A program made the translations under genes and the position numbers. The notes beneath the pieces were generated by a model, which saw only the letters and a list, made by a program, of their open reading frames with translations, was not told the DNA's origin and made no database searches. 64,000 nucleotides of DNA from Neonectria sp. B-13 (lineage: Eukaryota; Ascomycota; Sordariomycetes; Hypocreales; Nectriaceae). Of this stretch, positions 62,799 through 64,000 are shown in pieces; positions within the stretch are counted from its first letter, which is position 1; the number at the start of each line of letters is the position of its first letter. The stretch spans positions 1,289-65,288 of the forward strand of contig NOKP01000069.1 in assembly GCA_002682825.1 (NCBI GenBank). Direction: 5' to 3'.

Positions 62799-64000
62799 GT
62801 ATCTTACTATCCTAAGGTTAAATTAAGGTTAAATTAACTTATATAATTATCTCATTTAGTACTTCTAGATTAGGTCTTTTAACCTTCTTCCTATAGGAGA
62901 CCTTTATCATTAAGTTACTATTTATCACTAGATAGTCTCCTAGAGTAAGCTAGAAGTTATTATAGGATTTTATAAGTAATTTCCTTTAACTAATTATAAT
63001 AGAATTAATTCTATACTACTAAGATAATTCATTAAAATAAGCATTAAAGAAGCTTAAGTCAATCTATTTTATAATATTATTTATTTTAACCTCCTTAGAC
63101 CTCTTTATCTTATAGGTTAGGTTAAGATTTATCTAGATAGTCTTTATAACTCTATTAGTAAGATTAGCTAATTCCTTTATTATAGATTATCTAAACTTAA
63201 AGTTATTTATAATAATCTAGGGAATAGTAACTTTAATCTTTATAGTTAGGATCCTTTGCTTTAAGACTGCTCTATTCTTAATTAATAAGGTTAAATAAGA
63301 GTTACCTTTAAGTCTATTCTTTATAATAGCTTTAGCTATCTTTTAATCTTCTAGGTTTATCTATTTAAGGATCCTAAGGATTACTATAAGAATAGGCTAG
63401 CTTTACTTAGCTTCTTCTAGCTTCTTATTTATCCTTTGCCTCTTAGTTATAGCTATATTAAAAGTAATATTATTATTTAAGATTCTAATGGATTTATTAT
63501 AGTTATCTTTATTGATTAGAATAATATTAGATTTTATTATCCTATTAACTAAAGGGTCCTCTTTAGAAAGCTCTATTCTTCTACTAGTTCTATTAATAAT
63601 TATATCTTTAAATAGAAAGTCTTAACTTCTCTTTATAAAGTTAATTACTAAGTCTTACTCTTCCTAATTAGGGTTCTAATTTTAGATAGTAGATCTAAAT
63701 ATTAATCTATTAAGAAATCTTATAGTAAGTAACTTTAGGAACTTTCTTATTTATATAATAATAAGTTTCTTAACTCCTCTAAGGAATCCTATCTTCTAAA
63801 TAAGCTTAGGGGGGAGAATAGCTTCTCTTTATCCTATCTAGGCTATACTGGCTTCTAAGTCAAAGTTATAATAGTTAGATTCCTTATCCTTTTTCAACTT
63901 ATAGTATTAGTTTAGAAAGAAATCTATAATATAGTAATAGAAATACTTTAACTATTTCTACCTATAGCTAATATTAATAAGAATATCCTAGTTATTTACT

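Larger units (their letters stand above)
39642..64000 (-). repeat. Right arm of giant inverted repeat (cut by window end)
   Basis: Reverse complement of 14984-39342. It begins directly after the gap with CTTTAGAAATAC, the complement of the left arm's last 12 bases. Confidence 0.95.
53421..64000 (-). mobile_element. RIP-inactivated Gypsy element, right-arm copy, incomplete
   Basis: Its 3' LTR is at 53421-53978, the nested low-RIP solo LTR at 62242-62798, and the reverse transcriptase relic at about 60694-61124. The outer LTR and 5' part would lie beyond the window (near 65970-66530 if the inverted repeat extends that far). Confidence 0.8.

Overview
The window looks like a filamentous ascomycete (Pezizomycotina) nuclear genome. 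It shows short spliced introns with GT..AG ends and CTAAC-type branch sites, HET-domain and fungal-specific transcription-factor genes, Ty3/Gypsy and Tad1-like LINE relics, and very long A+T-rich tracts. In those tracts old coding frames are broken almost only by TAA/TAG codons, the outcome of repeat-induced point mutation (RIP, C:G to T:A). Gene islands of normal composition sit in this RIP-mutated transposon sea. I saw no tRNA, rRNA or CRISPR.

The dominant feature is a giant inverted repeat. Positions x and 78984-x are reverse complements, with axis 39492. The left arm is 14984-39342 and the right arm 39642-64000, which runs off the window end, so each visible arm is 24,359 bp. The centre holds 199 bp of non-repeated sequence (39343-39541) and a 100-N gap (39542-39641). 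Every gene and relic I compared is identical in both arms, including RIP scars, so the duplication is either very recent or an assembly product.

Left flank, single copy (1-12455): the 3' end of a spliced transcription-factor gene (1-1202); nested RIP-mutated repeats, including a short copy of a helicase-element tail with a 13-bp target duplication (2040-3027); a LINE reverse-transcriptase relic split by a solo LTR (4670-5872); an exonuclease gene carrying one in-frame stop (7589-8812); an orphan 233-residue gene (10049-10750); and a second solo LTR (11057-11467).

Arm content, left-arm coordinates: a 13-kb Gypsy element with a 5-bp target duplication and a much less mutated extra LTR nested inside (12456-25563; its first 2.5 kb lies outside the visible inverted repeat). 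Next comes a gene island with a 983-residue HET-domain gene (26626-29716, minus) and a divergent HeLo/DUF7580-like gene (31006-32766, plus). Their shared upstream region holds a 530-bp Tc1/mariner-derived element. Then come a 205-bp direct repeat pair and a RIP-destroyed telomere-linked-helicase (RecQ-type) relic (about 34480-38930) lying just inside the palindrome centre. The right arm repeats all of this in reverse.

HET proteins and HeLo-type proteins act in fungal allorecognition and regulated cell death. The divergent pair is therefore a plausible two-gene incompatibility module, but that function is inferred from family membership and arrangement only.
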